Shown here piece by piece: positions 42,997 to 53,260 of a stretch of DNA of 64,000 nucleotides (position 1 is its first letter; the number at the start of each line of letters is the position of its first letter). The stretch is taken from positions 9,982,001 through 10,046,000 of the forward strand of contig AP026546.1 in NCBI GenBank assembly GCA_026075535.2, in the 5' to 3' direction. The notes beneath the pieces were generated by a model, which worked only from the letters and a program-made list of their open reading frames with translations, was not told the origin of the DNA and did not search any database. The position numbers were made by a program, and so were the translations under genes. Origin of the DNA: Tricholoma matsutake. Taxonomy: Eukaryota; Basidiomycota; Agaricomycetes; Agaricales; Tricholomataceae.

Positions 42997-44273
42997 ATGA
43001 ACGACCCATGGGAATGTTGCACCCCATGGGGTGCATTGACATATATTTACAACTTGAATTTGAGCCTGGGTAACTTACTTCTCAATGGGTCTGACTTTGT
43101 GTCATCATGCCTTTGCAGTCTAAGTGGAATGAGAATTGTTATTGATGGAATGCTTATTATGCAACATTTTCACTTTGCACCATGGCAGACCCCACATTGC
43201 CATTGCCATGTCCTTGGATGGTACAGGCTCATTAATGAGCTTAATGATGCTAATGTATCTACCATATGCATTTTTGATGGGAAGGAGCATAGTTCAGCAA
43301 AAGGGCCTGAGGTAGAACACAGGAAGGAAGTGAGAAGGCTGACTGTGGCTCATGGGTTATTGGAGAGCAACTGCTTGACACAGCTTCATGGGCTGTTGGA
43401 TGTTCTGTATAAATGTCACAGGCTAGACATCATTGCATGGGAACAGGCAATGGAGCTTTTACACTTTTATGACAAATACACCCTGATAGCAACATTCCAC
43501 TGTCCTCTGTACCCAAACCTTCTGCCAGCTTACAAACTCAAGACCAGACTAGACTGTTCACTTAACATTTGATGGATGCAAGTTCAGGGCTGACATTTGA
43601 TGATGACAAATGTGAGGCTCTCTTTTCTATGGCAGATCAAGAGCTACTGTCCTCCCCATTGGCCATGATCTATAACATCCAAGGGAATCTGTTGTTTGAT
43701 ACCTCATCATCAAAGGAATTCCTTCTGGAAGGTGGCTGGACAGTTTGTGATACCTCAGGACCCAAAGATCTGGACATAACAACCCTCATGCAGTCTTTTA
43801 AAGACAGTTACATACTTTCATCAGATCTGGAACTCACAGATGAATGTCAGGGTGATTATGCAAACTGCATCTCACCACATGCTGGCAAGTTTATACTATC
43901 AGAAATGGAACCTAGTGTGAAGGAAATCTCGTCCATACTGAGGACTCAGTGTGATTCCGATGCATTAGATGTGCCATCATCTGCTGTCAAATCACAAACA
44001 TATGAAGACATAACCGCTACCTTTGCATCCCTGTATAATGACTTCTGTCAAAGCATTTCAAAACTTGCATCACTTGCTGCCCATGAAACATCTGTGCTAT
44101 CTCCCACTGTATCTCCTGTGTCATCAGATCTGGATACACAAACAGAAATCGCTATGATGAAAGCCCAGTACTAACTAACACTGGATGAGAGAAACCTCTG
44201 GGAACAAATTGTTTCATCCCCTTTGATTATTATGGATCCATCTGAAGAGGAATTCTCTTGTGCAGTTGAATGA
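42997..44273 (+). pseudogene. XPG N-terminal (FEN1-like) nuclease-family pseudogene
   Basis: Exon 1 may start at ATG 42,997 with MNDPWECCTP, reminiscent of the MGVPGLWEVL start of Rad2-family nucleases. Intron 43,070-43,118 (GTAACT..TTGCAG) leads to SLSGMRIVIDGMLIMQHFHF, with the first metal-binding Asp, then HVLGWYRLINELNDANVSTI and CIFDGKEHSSAKGPEVEHRK with the second Asp and basic residues. The family's XPG-I block (E-A-E-A, active-site acidic residues) does not appear. After the stop at 43,572 a second frame (43,569-44,174) runs to EIAMMKAQY, a TAA where relatives have Gln, then LTLDERNLWEQIVS. Such genes are expanded in agarics; their role is unknown. Inactive here. Confidence 0.65.
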
Positions 44274-44403
44274 GTTGCATTCTTTTGACTCGAGGTAAGT
44301 TTTTTCTTTTTCATCATTCTTGTTCTGATTAACAACTAATTACTTTAAATGGTCACCATGGCCCCATTGATCACCAGCATGCTAGGTAACCTTAGGAACA
44401 AAT
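44274..44403 (+). other. Intron-like sequence
   Basis: GACTCGAG then GTAAGT at 44,295 with a T-rich tract and AACAACTAATTAC. It could be an intron of the XPG-N gene leading into the ORF at 44,404, or one of the dispersed intron modules. Confidence 0.4.
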
Positions 44404-44682
44404 GTGGACAACATCAACAATGACTCTGATGACCCAGATTTAGCCCGAGATCAAGATATTGACAACTCCTCAGATGAAGAAGATGACCTCATCATTGATA
44501 TCAAATATCCCTGCACACATAAGAAGGTAAAATTGATGCAAGACATGTCCCTGGAAAAAAGACTGATCCTCAAGTTCCCCCAACCCTCAATGCCTCTGCA
44601 AATCAACTGCAAGCTCAAATTCAGGCCCTCAGAGCCAAACAAGAGGCATTTCTATGAGAACTTACAGCTACAAGCCCCATGA
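44404..44682 (+). CDS. Acidic ORF of unknown function
   Basis: 92 codons starting MDNINNDSDDPDLARDQDID, with an acidic N-terminus and a basic C-terminal half. It may be the last exon of the XPG-N pseudogene since it follows a good donor by ~110 bp. No domain recognised. Confidence 0.3.
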   Translation: MDNINNDSDDPDLARDQDIDNSSDEEDDLIIDIKYPCTHKKVKLMQDMSLEKRLILKFPQPSMPLQINCKLKFRPSEPNKRHFYENLQLQAP

Positions 44683-44869
44683 TTGTGAGCACCACCTTGA
44701 ATTATGGAAAAATGTCCCCACCACCATGATGGTTCCTCCTGCATACATCAGCATTTCACCTCAGTTCTGCCTCTATCCTGTGTTGTCAACATCACTGTCA
44801 ACACTGTACATTCAGCACTTGCTTGTCAGAAGACTGTTGCCATGTCATTGTCAACATCAATTAGACAAA

Positions 44870-45889
44870 TGAACAAACACTGCCACCAGCGAATGAACAC
44901 TGCCACCAATGAATGATGCACAATGCACCACCAGCTTCACAAGCAGCTGCTCATGGGGTGGTCGGTGGTGGAATGACAAGGAGGAGGATGGGACAAGGAG
45001 GAGGGTGGGACAAGGGAGGGGCCCCCAACAAGCAGCCACGGGAGGGGACTATGATGACAATGGCATGCGCATGCACAGTGGCAGTGTGGGCATGGGTGGT
45101 GGCAGCAAGGGGGTTTATTTATGGATTTATATATATGTAGCTAGTCTTGTATAATAGTCTGTAGGGCTCCCCCTGTGTGGGGGACTCTTTATGTAGTTAA
45201 TACAATTTATTTATTGTTAATTTTGGTATACCAGGAAGACCAGGATTCCACTAGGAATATGCCAGGGGGGTGGGCAATGACACCCACCCCAGACTGCATC
45301 CCCCAACCCCCCCTCCCCCGCATTTTGCATGGGGAGGGTCTTTATTATTTTTAATATATCTCTGTCCCCCCCTCACACCGAATGTGAGGGGTATATATAT
45401 TGTAGTACTTACAAATCCCCCCCTCGCACTGAATGTGAGGGGTTTAATTTTTTTATGTACATAGTAGTAATCCCCCCCTCTCGCAAGATGCGAGAGGGGT
45501 TATTTTTTGTTTATTATTATATATTTTTTCATGTACTTAATTGTATTGCATCCCTCACATCTAATGTGAGGGATGTAGATAATAAATTTTATATGATCTT
45601 AATTGTGTAATTTTCGAATGAGGGTAAATACTTAAGTTTGAGTTTGAGTGTCATGAATAAACTTTATATACATAACAAACCCACCCATATGCCATCAACC
45701 CATGCCTCAATTCTTCATTTGGGTCACCACATGGTCGGAGTCTGTGTGGACTTATGCAGACTCCACACAGACTGGGGCAGACTCTGTGTGGACTGGGGCA
45801 GAGTCCATGCCAAAGGGGGTGTAATTTTTCATTTTGGTCACCAGATGGTCAGACTCCATGTGGAACATATGGGGCAGTGTAAATTACTG
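44870..45889. mobile_element. Family X fragment with P1 hairpin, P3 array and T2 end
   Basis: P1 hairpin near 44,938-44,966 (CACAAGCAGCTGCTCATGG), P3 array 45,311-45,575, linker, subterminal array 45,735-45,870 (GGAGTCTGTGTGGACTTAT-like units) and terminus GGCAGTGTAAATTACTG ending at 45,889. No left terminus or target duplication found (right flank GGGGCGAGG). Confidence 0.6.
45311..45575. repeat. P3 hairpin array, copy 2
   Basis: Five hairpins: 45,311-45,338, 45,368-45,391, 45,418-45,442, 45,475-45,499 (perfect 11-bp stem, loop AGA) and 45,549-45,575 (12-bp stem CATCCCTCACAT/ATGTGAGGGATG, loop CTA). Spacers match copy 1 at 30,522-30,768. Confidence 0.78.
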
Positions 45890-46548
45890 GGGGCGAGGGT
45901 GAAAATGGTGATGAAAATGAAGATGGGAACAATGGGGAGGGAGAAGGAGCAGAGTAGGTAGTGGGAACACATGGGGTTCCATTAAAAGTATGGAACAATG
46001 TACATAGAAAACTAGTTTGTTAGTAATTAAAATCAATACTTTACACTCCTCCAGGTGTTCCTAGTGGATCCATGTGGAATATGGCCAAAGTGTGTGTACT
46101 TGCTAGTTTACCTATGTTCCAAGCTATTCTGAGTCATTCTGAGTGGATTCCAAGTCATTCCACAGACTCTCACTTCATTTTTCTGAACTTAATATACTAA
46201 TAGTGGATTATAATTTACATACATTACTAGATACTATTACAATAAAATAGAATAAATAGAATAAAACCCCTTGCATTTGCAAGGGGTTTTTGTGTGGTTT
46301 GCCATTGGTCCTGTACTTTACTGTCCCCCACCTAGTCCGATCGGAATGCTCAGAATCCTAGCAGATTCCGAGTGGAGTCCTAACAAATTCCTAGCTGACC
46401 TAGGAATTCCTAATTGTCCCAGCAGACTCCAAATAAATTCCAAGCAGAATAAAATTCCTAGCAGTTTTATTCCGAGTAATGTCTGAGTGTCTGAGTAAAT
46501 TCCTAGCACAATCTTTAAATATCTCTAAGTCAACTAGTGATGATTACG

Positions 46549-46765
46549 TAGTCATGTGACTTACCATATATGGAATATAGTGATGTCATATATCATTCTG
46601 ACTGCATTTTTTAGCCGAGTTTGAAAATCACCCTTGCGTAGTCATGTGACCTACCATATATGGAATATAGTGATGTTATATACCATCCTGACCACAATTT
46701 TCAGCTGAGTTTGAAAATAACCCTTGCATAGTCATGTGACACACTGTATATAAAACATAGTAATG
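46549..46765. repeat. 90-bp tandem repeat, about 2.4 units
   Basis: GTCATGTGAC recurs at 46,551, 46,641 and 46,731, exactly 90 bp apart, with conserved TACCATATATGGAATATAGT between. 46,780-47,290 then holds no gene except a diverged ~120-bp tandem pair (47,020-47,200, TTAGTGTCATATTAGAGT). Confidence 0.85.
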
Positions 46766-47291
46766 CTACCTGGAGTTCTCCGATAAAAGTCACATGAGCC
46801 TCAGGGCTAGTGTGATATGAAACAATGGGCAAGATATGCATCCTATTTTGACCAGATTTTTTAATATGAGTTTTTTTTGTCATTTTGAATGATCAAGTAA
46901 AGCCATTAAGGCATCATCAAGATATTCCTCTTGTATTTTTGTCATTGTCACACTTTTACTAAATGATCAAATCCAATTGATGTGTGAAATATGGAACCAT
47001 CAAGATATCCTAACAGGATATTTAGTGTCATATTAGAGTATGTTGAAGGGAAACTTTTGAAACTCATGGCATCATCTATTGTGTACCAAACCTTGCAGAC
47101 ATCCAAATACATACCAACACTTTTGCAGATTCTAGGCAAAACATTTGGTGTCATATTAGAGTCAGTTGAGGGGAATTTGCAAACTCAGTACCACATCTTA
47201 TGATGGCATCATATGTTGTATATCACATCTGCAGATAATGAAATATGTACAAATACCACTTAGTACATGATACTTAGATCACAAATATGAA

Positions 47292-47636
47292 TTAGTCCAT
47301 ATTATCACCTGTGTCATTTCCTTCTTCTTCTTCATCCTCCTCATCCCATTCATTCTGAAGACCATTAGCCTTATTTTCTTGTTTCTCAATCAGCAGTCTT
47401 GTGTGAAGAAATAGCATGACATGTAGGAACCAGTTAAAATTGCTGGGTGTCATTCTTTTCAGAATTGATTCAAATCCACCCAGCCAGGCATTTAATTTTT
47501 CACATGTATGCCTTAAGTACCATACCTGAGTATTAAAAGCTCTTTTATAGTATTGCTGACCTTCTCTATCAGTATCCACAACAACCAGATTTGGTGCAGA
47601 CCCATTTAATGGTGCTGGATCAAGAGTTATAGTCAT
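47292..47636 (-). pseudogene. CxC6 C-terminal fragment inside family X
   Basis: Minus strand: PLNGSAPNLVVVDTDREG, QQYYKRAFNTQ, then CEKLNAWLGGFESILKRMTP and an acidic tail, co-linear with 1,320-1,665. At the place of intron 2 of the first copy there are only 24 in-frame nucleotides (GTATGGTACTTAAGGCATAC plus four), so the intron is internally deleted and read through. Where the first copy has TAA this copy has an open codon. Everything N-terminal of PAPLNGS is missing. The gene end faces the T2 terminus at 46,311, as at 1,665/2,186. Confidence 0.85.
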
Positions 47637-48160
47637 GGTGATAGTGAGTGGTCAGTGTTATCTGGGGGTATTACAAAGATATATGTAGGAATCCCAAACA
47701 TGCATATCTAATTCTTAGCTCAAACCCAGATTATACTCTTTCATTTTCAATCATGGAAGTTAATTTATAATTAAGGTCCCCTGTAAATTGAGGCAATTAA
47801 CCATATTTACATCTGTGCAAGGGAGCAGGCATGATATTAGCAAATTTAAACAAAATGAAAGATTATTACACTCCCTAAAGGGAGGCTATGAAATTAATTT
47901 ACAAAGTAAACTAGTTACAAGGAAAACTAATTACAAAAAACAAAGAAAAAAAAAGATAGCCTCCCCTCATGCACCAGTAGGGCAGGGGTCTCAGCGCCCC
48001 ACAAAAGGGAGGGGGCATGGGGCATTGTGGCTGCTGGTCATGGTCATCACCCTGTCGTGGTCGTCTTGGTCCAGCTCATGGGCGTGGGTCAGGGGGCGCG
48101 AGTCATTGTCATCAATATTATTTTTGTTAGTAGAAAGAAAAAAAGAAACAAGGAAAAAAA

Positions 48161-48370
48161 ACTTACCTATGGCCCAGGAGACGTCATTGACGTCTCCTGG
48201 GGCTTTTTTTGATTTTGCATCGTGGCCGCCCCATTCGCTGCCCTCCTTGTCCTCTTCTGGGCGGGTGCTGGGTCGTTGTCTGGTCATTCTCAATAGTTAA
48301 AGTTTGTACCTAAAAAACTTCATTAGTAAAAAGAAAAAGAAAAAGAGAATAGGAAAAAAGAAAAACTTAC
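48161..48370 (-). other. P2 hairpins and intron modules
   Basis: At 48,173-48,206 GGCCCAGGAGACGTCA pairs with TGACGTCTCCTGGGGC (perfect over 14 bp) next to donor GTAAGT at 48,166-48,161 on the minus strand. A second intron 48,310-48,370 (GTAAGT..TTTTTTAG, branch TACTAAT) follows GGCCCAG. Confidence 0.65.
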
Positions 48371-48719
48371 CTGGGCCTTTTTTTTTGGTGGTCCTCGTTG
48401 TTCCCCCTTTCCCCACTGTTGTTGCATCCTTTTGTCATCGTTCGTCATTGCCGTTGTCATTGCTGCCCCTTCCTCATTGTCATCTCCACCCTCCTCATTG
48501 CCACCTCCCCCCCCCCATTGTCCCACCCATCCCATCAGCGTCATCGTCATTGCCCCGTTACTGGCTGGGTTGCTTTGCCATTGCGCCGTCGCCGTTCATT
48601 CCTGTCCTGTTGCTCCCCAGTCCCACCCCACGAGCAGTGGCTCACAGCGGTGGTTCAGGGAGCTGGTGTGGTTGGTGGCTGTGGCAGCTGTCGTCATGGT
48701 GTCATTATAGCACAGATCC

Positions 48720-48826
48720 CTACGTAGATAAAAAATGTAATTAGTTCAAATAAATCAGAAAAAAAACAATGGAAAAAAACTTACTAATGGCCCAAACAAT
48801 GTTGTTGTCATTTGGGCCTGTTTAGT
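48720..48826 (-). other. P2 hairpin and intron module
   Basis: Minus strand: GGCCCAAATGACAACAACAT..TGTTTGGGCC hairpin, ATTA, then intron 48,720-48,784 with GTAAGT, AACTAATTAC and CTACGTAG. Confidence 0.62.
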
Positions 48827-50126
48827 GTGCATTGCGGCTCCTGTTTGCCATGTGCTGCTGTGGTGGCAGTCGTGGGACCTATGGCTGTGGGGTGTTAAGG
48901 AGGTGGTGGCAGCAGAGGGGGGATGGAGGGGCCATTGTCATCGAGTGTGGTGGTGGTGGTGGTTGATGTGATGAGGTGGCAGTGTTGATGATGGCATTGT
49001 GCTTTGTAATACACAGCCACCACAAACCCAATGTAGGGTGTTGAATTACCACACCAATTACACTCTTGTGGTGTAATGGTTAGTTGTGTCTTTAATTATG
49101 TAATCATTGATCAAATGGTCGAGGGTTCAACTCTTGTCCAAAATATTACTTTTATACTTATAAGTAAGGACTAACTGGGACTCAGACAAGCTCAGACTAT
49201 TCCTAGCATTCCTAGCAATTGCTGTTAGGAATCCAAATGGACTCCTACCAAGAAATTCTGAGTCCAAGCACCTTGTTAGGAATCCACTAGGACTTCACTC
49301 GGACTCCGATCAGACAAAGTTATGACTAGAAATGCAACTTTGGCAGTAACTCCTGCCAAAAAAATTCCTAGTACATTCCACTCAGATTCCTAGCATTTTG
49401 ATTGGACAGCTCGGAATCCAAGCGGATTCCAATCAGAATAGGTAGGGGAGAGTAAAGAGCTCTATTGGTCTACCCCCCCCCTCTCATTGTTGGTGCCTCC
49501 AGCATCGTTGTTCCACCCACTATCCACCCCATGAGCAGTTGCTTGTGAGGCTAGAGGTGGGTGGTGCCCACTGTCATCACTGTCATCATCTCATTCTCCT
49601 CCTCCTCCTCATCTTGTTTCCCCCCTGGCCATCATCATTTCATTTGCCCTCCCCCTTGTTGTCATTTTGTCCCCCCTGCCCTCCCTGTCTCCCCATCCCT
49701 CGTATTGGTCTTGTCCCCCCCTCATTGTGGTCTTGTTTCCCCCCCCTCCTCATCATTTCATCCCCCCTCCCAGTCATCTTGTCATCTCTCCTCCCTCCTG
49801 TCTCGTCGTGTCTCCCCCCCCTCTCCCCCTTCCTTGGTTGCTCCCCTTTTTGTTCCCCCCCTCATCACTTGGTCCTCCCCCTCGTCAGTGTTTCATTCCT
49901 GTGGTCCCCCCATCACTCTGGGTGGTGGTTGTGGTGGCGTTGTGTTCTCCCCCTGTCATATGGTCATCGTGGTCAATTGACCCCCACCCCCAAGCAGTTG
50001 CTCATGAGGGCTGGGGGCGGATGGTGTGGCATTTGACACCCTCACATCCCATCAAATGGGGAGGAGGGGACGGGGCATGGGTGGGTCAGGATGCACCAGT
50101 GTCCATCATTACAGTTAGAATAGAAC

Positions 50127-50400
50127 CTAAATTACAATGAAAATGTAGTTAGTAATGTCATATAAACAAGAAAGAAAGAAAAAACTTACTTGGGGCCCAC
50201 ACAATGATTGTCATCATTTGGGCCTGCATGGCGTCGGCTCAGCTCATTTGCAGGGGGCAGGGGGCTGGAAGGGGTTGTTACAGTTAGAATAGGACCTAAA
50301 TTACAATGAAAAGGTAGTTAGTAATGTCATATAAACAAGAAAGAAAAAAAAAAACTTACTTGGGGCCCAAACAACAATTGTTGTCATTTGGGCCTGCATG
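50127..50400 (-). other. Tandem duplicate intron modules
   Basis: Introns 50,127-50,189 and 50,296-50,359 (minus strand, GTAAGT, ATTACTAAC, AATTTAG) are each preceded by a GGCCCAAATGA..-type hairpin. The 170-bp unit is directly duplicated and nearly identical to 16,741-16,910, including GGGGGCAGGGGGCTGGAAGG. Confidence 0.7.
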
Positions 50401-51086
50401 GCATTGGCTCAGCTCGTTTTCAGGGGGCAGGGGGCTGGAAGGGGTTGTGGGAGGTGTGGGTAGAGTGGTGGTGGTGGTGGTAGAGAAAGAAGGGGGGGGA
50501 GGGAGGGAGGGAGGGGCCATCGTCGTTGATGGTGGTGGTGAGAGGAAGAGTGGTGTGCTGGCAATGACACAGCTGGGTGCTTTGTCATACACAGGTGCAA
50601 ACACCCATATGTAGCACAAGTGTTGACAGAACTAACAAGACGCTGTGGCACAGTGGTTTGTTGTGCTAGGTAACTTAGTAATATTTGAGGGTATGATTCT
50701 CACCTGGGCAAACATTTTTAAATGAACCAATTCCAGTCCTACCAGTCTGAGTTGGACCTGCATGGACCAACACCAGTCCCAGTCCATGCAAATTAATTTC
50801 TACTCAGAATTGTCCAAGTGGTTTTCACTCAGAATCCATGTGGATCCGCACAGACTGGAGAGGCCAGGACACAGGTAAAATTGGGTTCCACTTTCTGCTC
50901 GGAATCTGTGTGGATCCATGCAAATTCCATGTCATTCCGCACAGATCCACTAGGAGGACATGGAGGAGTGTAAAGACCTCCTCTTGATCTCCAACCAAAA
51001 CCCAAAGTGTGGAAGATGCATAAACCACAGCATTTGAGTTTTGCCACATTAATATGAACTCCATCACTAAACCTATGGTATTCTTG

Positions 51087-51341
51087 TCAGAATGTGAATG
51101 ACAGTGTGGGCAGTAACATACTCTGTGTTCCCAGATGCCATTGCAATGGTCTTCTGACTTGGTGCTTCAAGACTTTGTTCACAACACTTCGAGCCCATGA
51201 GGATACATGACCCAACTGGAGGACTGTTAGGATATCGCAGTACTGCATGATGTGGAGAGTGAGGTCATAGACCCTAAGCACAGCAGTTGCTTTGGGAATG
51301 AAAGGATCCATAGCATCCAATTTTGGAACACAAGGGGTCAT
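51087..51341 (-). pseudogene. F-box-like fragment
   Basis: An 84-codon frame has VLRVYDLTLHIMQYCDILTV followed by LQLGHVSSWARSVVNKVLKH, which has the hydrophobic spacing of agaric F-box-like domains (xFD-x-PEL-x2-I-x-x-x-x-x3-L-L-x2-S). Only the F-box part is recognisable. Weak, based on pattern. Confidence 0.35.
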
Positions 51342-52300
51342 TTAAAAGCAGTCCAAGGGCCCCTAAACTATCTGAGTCCAGAGGAAAGCACTCCTGAGAC
51401 ATAGACAAATCACACTTCTTTCTTAAGACATATGTCAGAACATCTTGCAATGCTCCATGCAGTGAGATCCCTACAGCTTGTTCCAGCAGCACCTGGTGTC
51501 ATCTGGGCAGGCACTAGCTGATCCCCACATCAGTTCTATTTTCAAATGTGGATCTCAGGCTGATGAGCAAATGGGCTGGGTGCCGTATGTGAGAAGACAA
51601 AGTTCCTGGATCTGTCTGTTCAAAGTCTTGGGGGAGGTTCACTCTAGTAACCTGTTTGAGGTGCAACTCCTGGGGAATGATTGTCATCTTGTGAGTGCAG
51701 GTCCAAGTCAGTCTTCCTCTTCTGTCATTATTTAATGAGACCCAGAGTAGGAATCATTTTGGCCTGTGTGCTCCAAGCCAGCTTGTTACCAGGGAGATGC
51801 AAGCCTTCTTTGCCTCCCAAATATTAGTGTTGAACAGTATAATTACTGATGATGATGAGTTGAACCATACCTGTGTCCACTCATGGGTAACCTGCTTCAA
51901 CACTGGTCCAATGATCTCCATGACATACTCAGAGAAAGATGGGGGTGGACAGTGGAATGGCATGTTCCCAAGTCATCTCTACAGAATGAGGATCTAACAA
52001 TTCATCTTTTCTCAGAGTTTTGCCAGGGTGATTTAGTTCAGTGCTCCATCCAGCTTTTCTCTAAAGTTGCATGTAGACATGGCCACACCAATTCCAGTGT
52101 AGTACCAACAGTTCATTTGTTGCTTGTTGTGAAACTGAGCCTCTGATAGATTTATATTGCTTGTGCAGTCAAAGTGAAAGCATGTAGGCCATGGTGGGGA
52201 AAAGTGTTTCAATCATCAACGTCTTCAGAAGTGCCATTAGTAGTGTATTGAAAATAGTTGACCACACATGTATTACACTTAGTATATTACAAGCTAACTA
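51342..52300. other. Unresolved degenerate genic DNA
   Basis: Short ORFs on both strands (51,478-51,735 plus; 51,274-51,492 and 51,754-51,963 minus). The minus strand has WTQVWFNSSSSVIILFNTNI, which could be a decayed KOW-type repeat. I cannot assemble a gene. Confidence 0.3.
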
Positions 52301-53260
52301 GATATTGATTTCCGATAGCAGGAGATCTGTCATGACCACATGTCCAGCTTCACAATCTATGAGTGTTATTTTCATCCACACCACCTGGCCCTGTCCTTGT
52401 GATGGGAAATGAGTGACATGGTGGACCAAAACTCCTCCTTGACAAAAATGTAGAAGCAGTCCATTCCCTACCAAGTGAGCTTTGGGAGCTATAGCATTCA
52501 TCAATGGATGTGTGGACAACGTGGTTTCTTGGAGCCTCATCAATGAAAGCGTGGCCACTCAACAGTTTGCTCGAGTGTATTCTATCGTTAAATGTGGATG
52601 ACAAGGTTCATGTGCTCCTATTGATGTTCTTGAAAACCATGTTGCAATCCTTGACAACTGTTCTGATTTGCTGATTCTTCAGCCAGAGAAATTTTATTAC
52701 TGGCATTGAATTAATGTACCTCATTTGTTGGATAGACCTTTGCCAGTGTAGCATAGTGCCACCTCGATGGCACAGAGACCTATGATCAGCCCAGTCTGCC
52801 TGCTGACATGGCCTTCCCTGAAATATTCCTTTGTCAATGGTTTTGCCCAAAAGATAATAAGGTCAAATGCTCACACAGGAAATCCTAAACTCACACCTGG
52901 CACACTGCTGAGCTTCCTGTGTCAAATGATCACAATGACCACACTGTCTTTGTGGCATAAGGTTCTTCAGTCTCCATCCTTCCCTAATACACTTTTTCTT
53001 ATGCTCCCTTTTGTCAGACATCCACCCAAGGTTTTCCACACTTCCTCAAAACTATCTCAACATCCCATCCTGACTTTATGCGAGATTTTCCGCAGTTCCT
53101 TAAACTATTTCATTATCCTGTCTTTCTTATTCTTCCATGCAAGACAAGCAATTCAGGCCCTTCATTGGAGAGAAGGTCAGATGTTCTGCTGTCCTTGCCA
53201 TTTCTGGATTCAATGGCAAATCACTGACCAATTTCCTTCTTTGACTCCCAACTGCTGAGT
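52301..53260 (-). pseudogene. Possible SPT5-like C-terminal fragment
   Basis: The minus strand 52,298-52,558 has STHPLMNAIAPKAHLVGNG and VLVHHVTHF, resembling the HPLM/L-x(n)-G motif of agaric SPT5-like proteins. The remaining frames to 53,260 show no known motif. Low confidence, since no second domain supports it. Confidence 0.25.

Larger units (their letters stand above)
46311..49461. mobile_element. Family X element B with 9-bp target duplication, carrying a CxC6 fragment
   Basis: Left terminus CTGTACTTTACTGTCCCCC (T2 type) and right terminus AGAGTAAAGAGCT (T1 type). CCATTGGTC (46,302-46,310) and CTATTGGTC (49,462-49,470) form the target duplication with one C/T difference. Subterminal arrays of CCTAGCAGATTCC and GGAATCC units lie at 46,325-46,510 and 49,180-49,440. 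A tRNA-like unit (TGGTGTAATGG at 49,069; GGTTCAACTCT at 49,124) points to T1. The interior has three minus-strand intron modules and a CxC6 fragment. Confidence 0.82.
46034..50979. mobile_element. Outer family X element with nested copy
   Basis: Left T2 terminus CAATACTTTACACTCCTCC (as at 14,540) and right T1 terminus GTGTAAAGACCT at 50,979. Sequence flanking the nested element at 46,300 and 49,462 is continuous with 14,905-15,010. Flanking 9-mers AATTAAAAT and CCTCTTGAT do not match, so the two ends may come from different insertions. It contains tandemly duplicated intron modules (50,127 and 50,296), P1 hairpins at 49,527 and 49,990, and a tRNA-like unit at 50,646. Confidence 0.65.

Noticed and set aside
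48304..48744. 146-codon plus-strand ORF and its overlaps
   Set aside because: Low-complexity Pro/Ser/His translation of pyrimidine-rich repeat on the strand opposite to intron modules.
49539..50140. Three overlapping plus-strand ORFs of 139-165 codons
   Set aside because: All three frames are open because of CTCC/CATC repeats; this marks composition, not coding.
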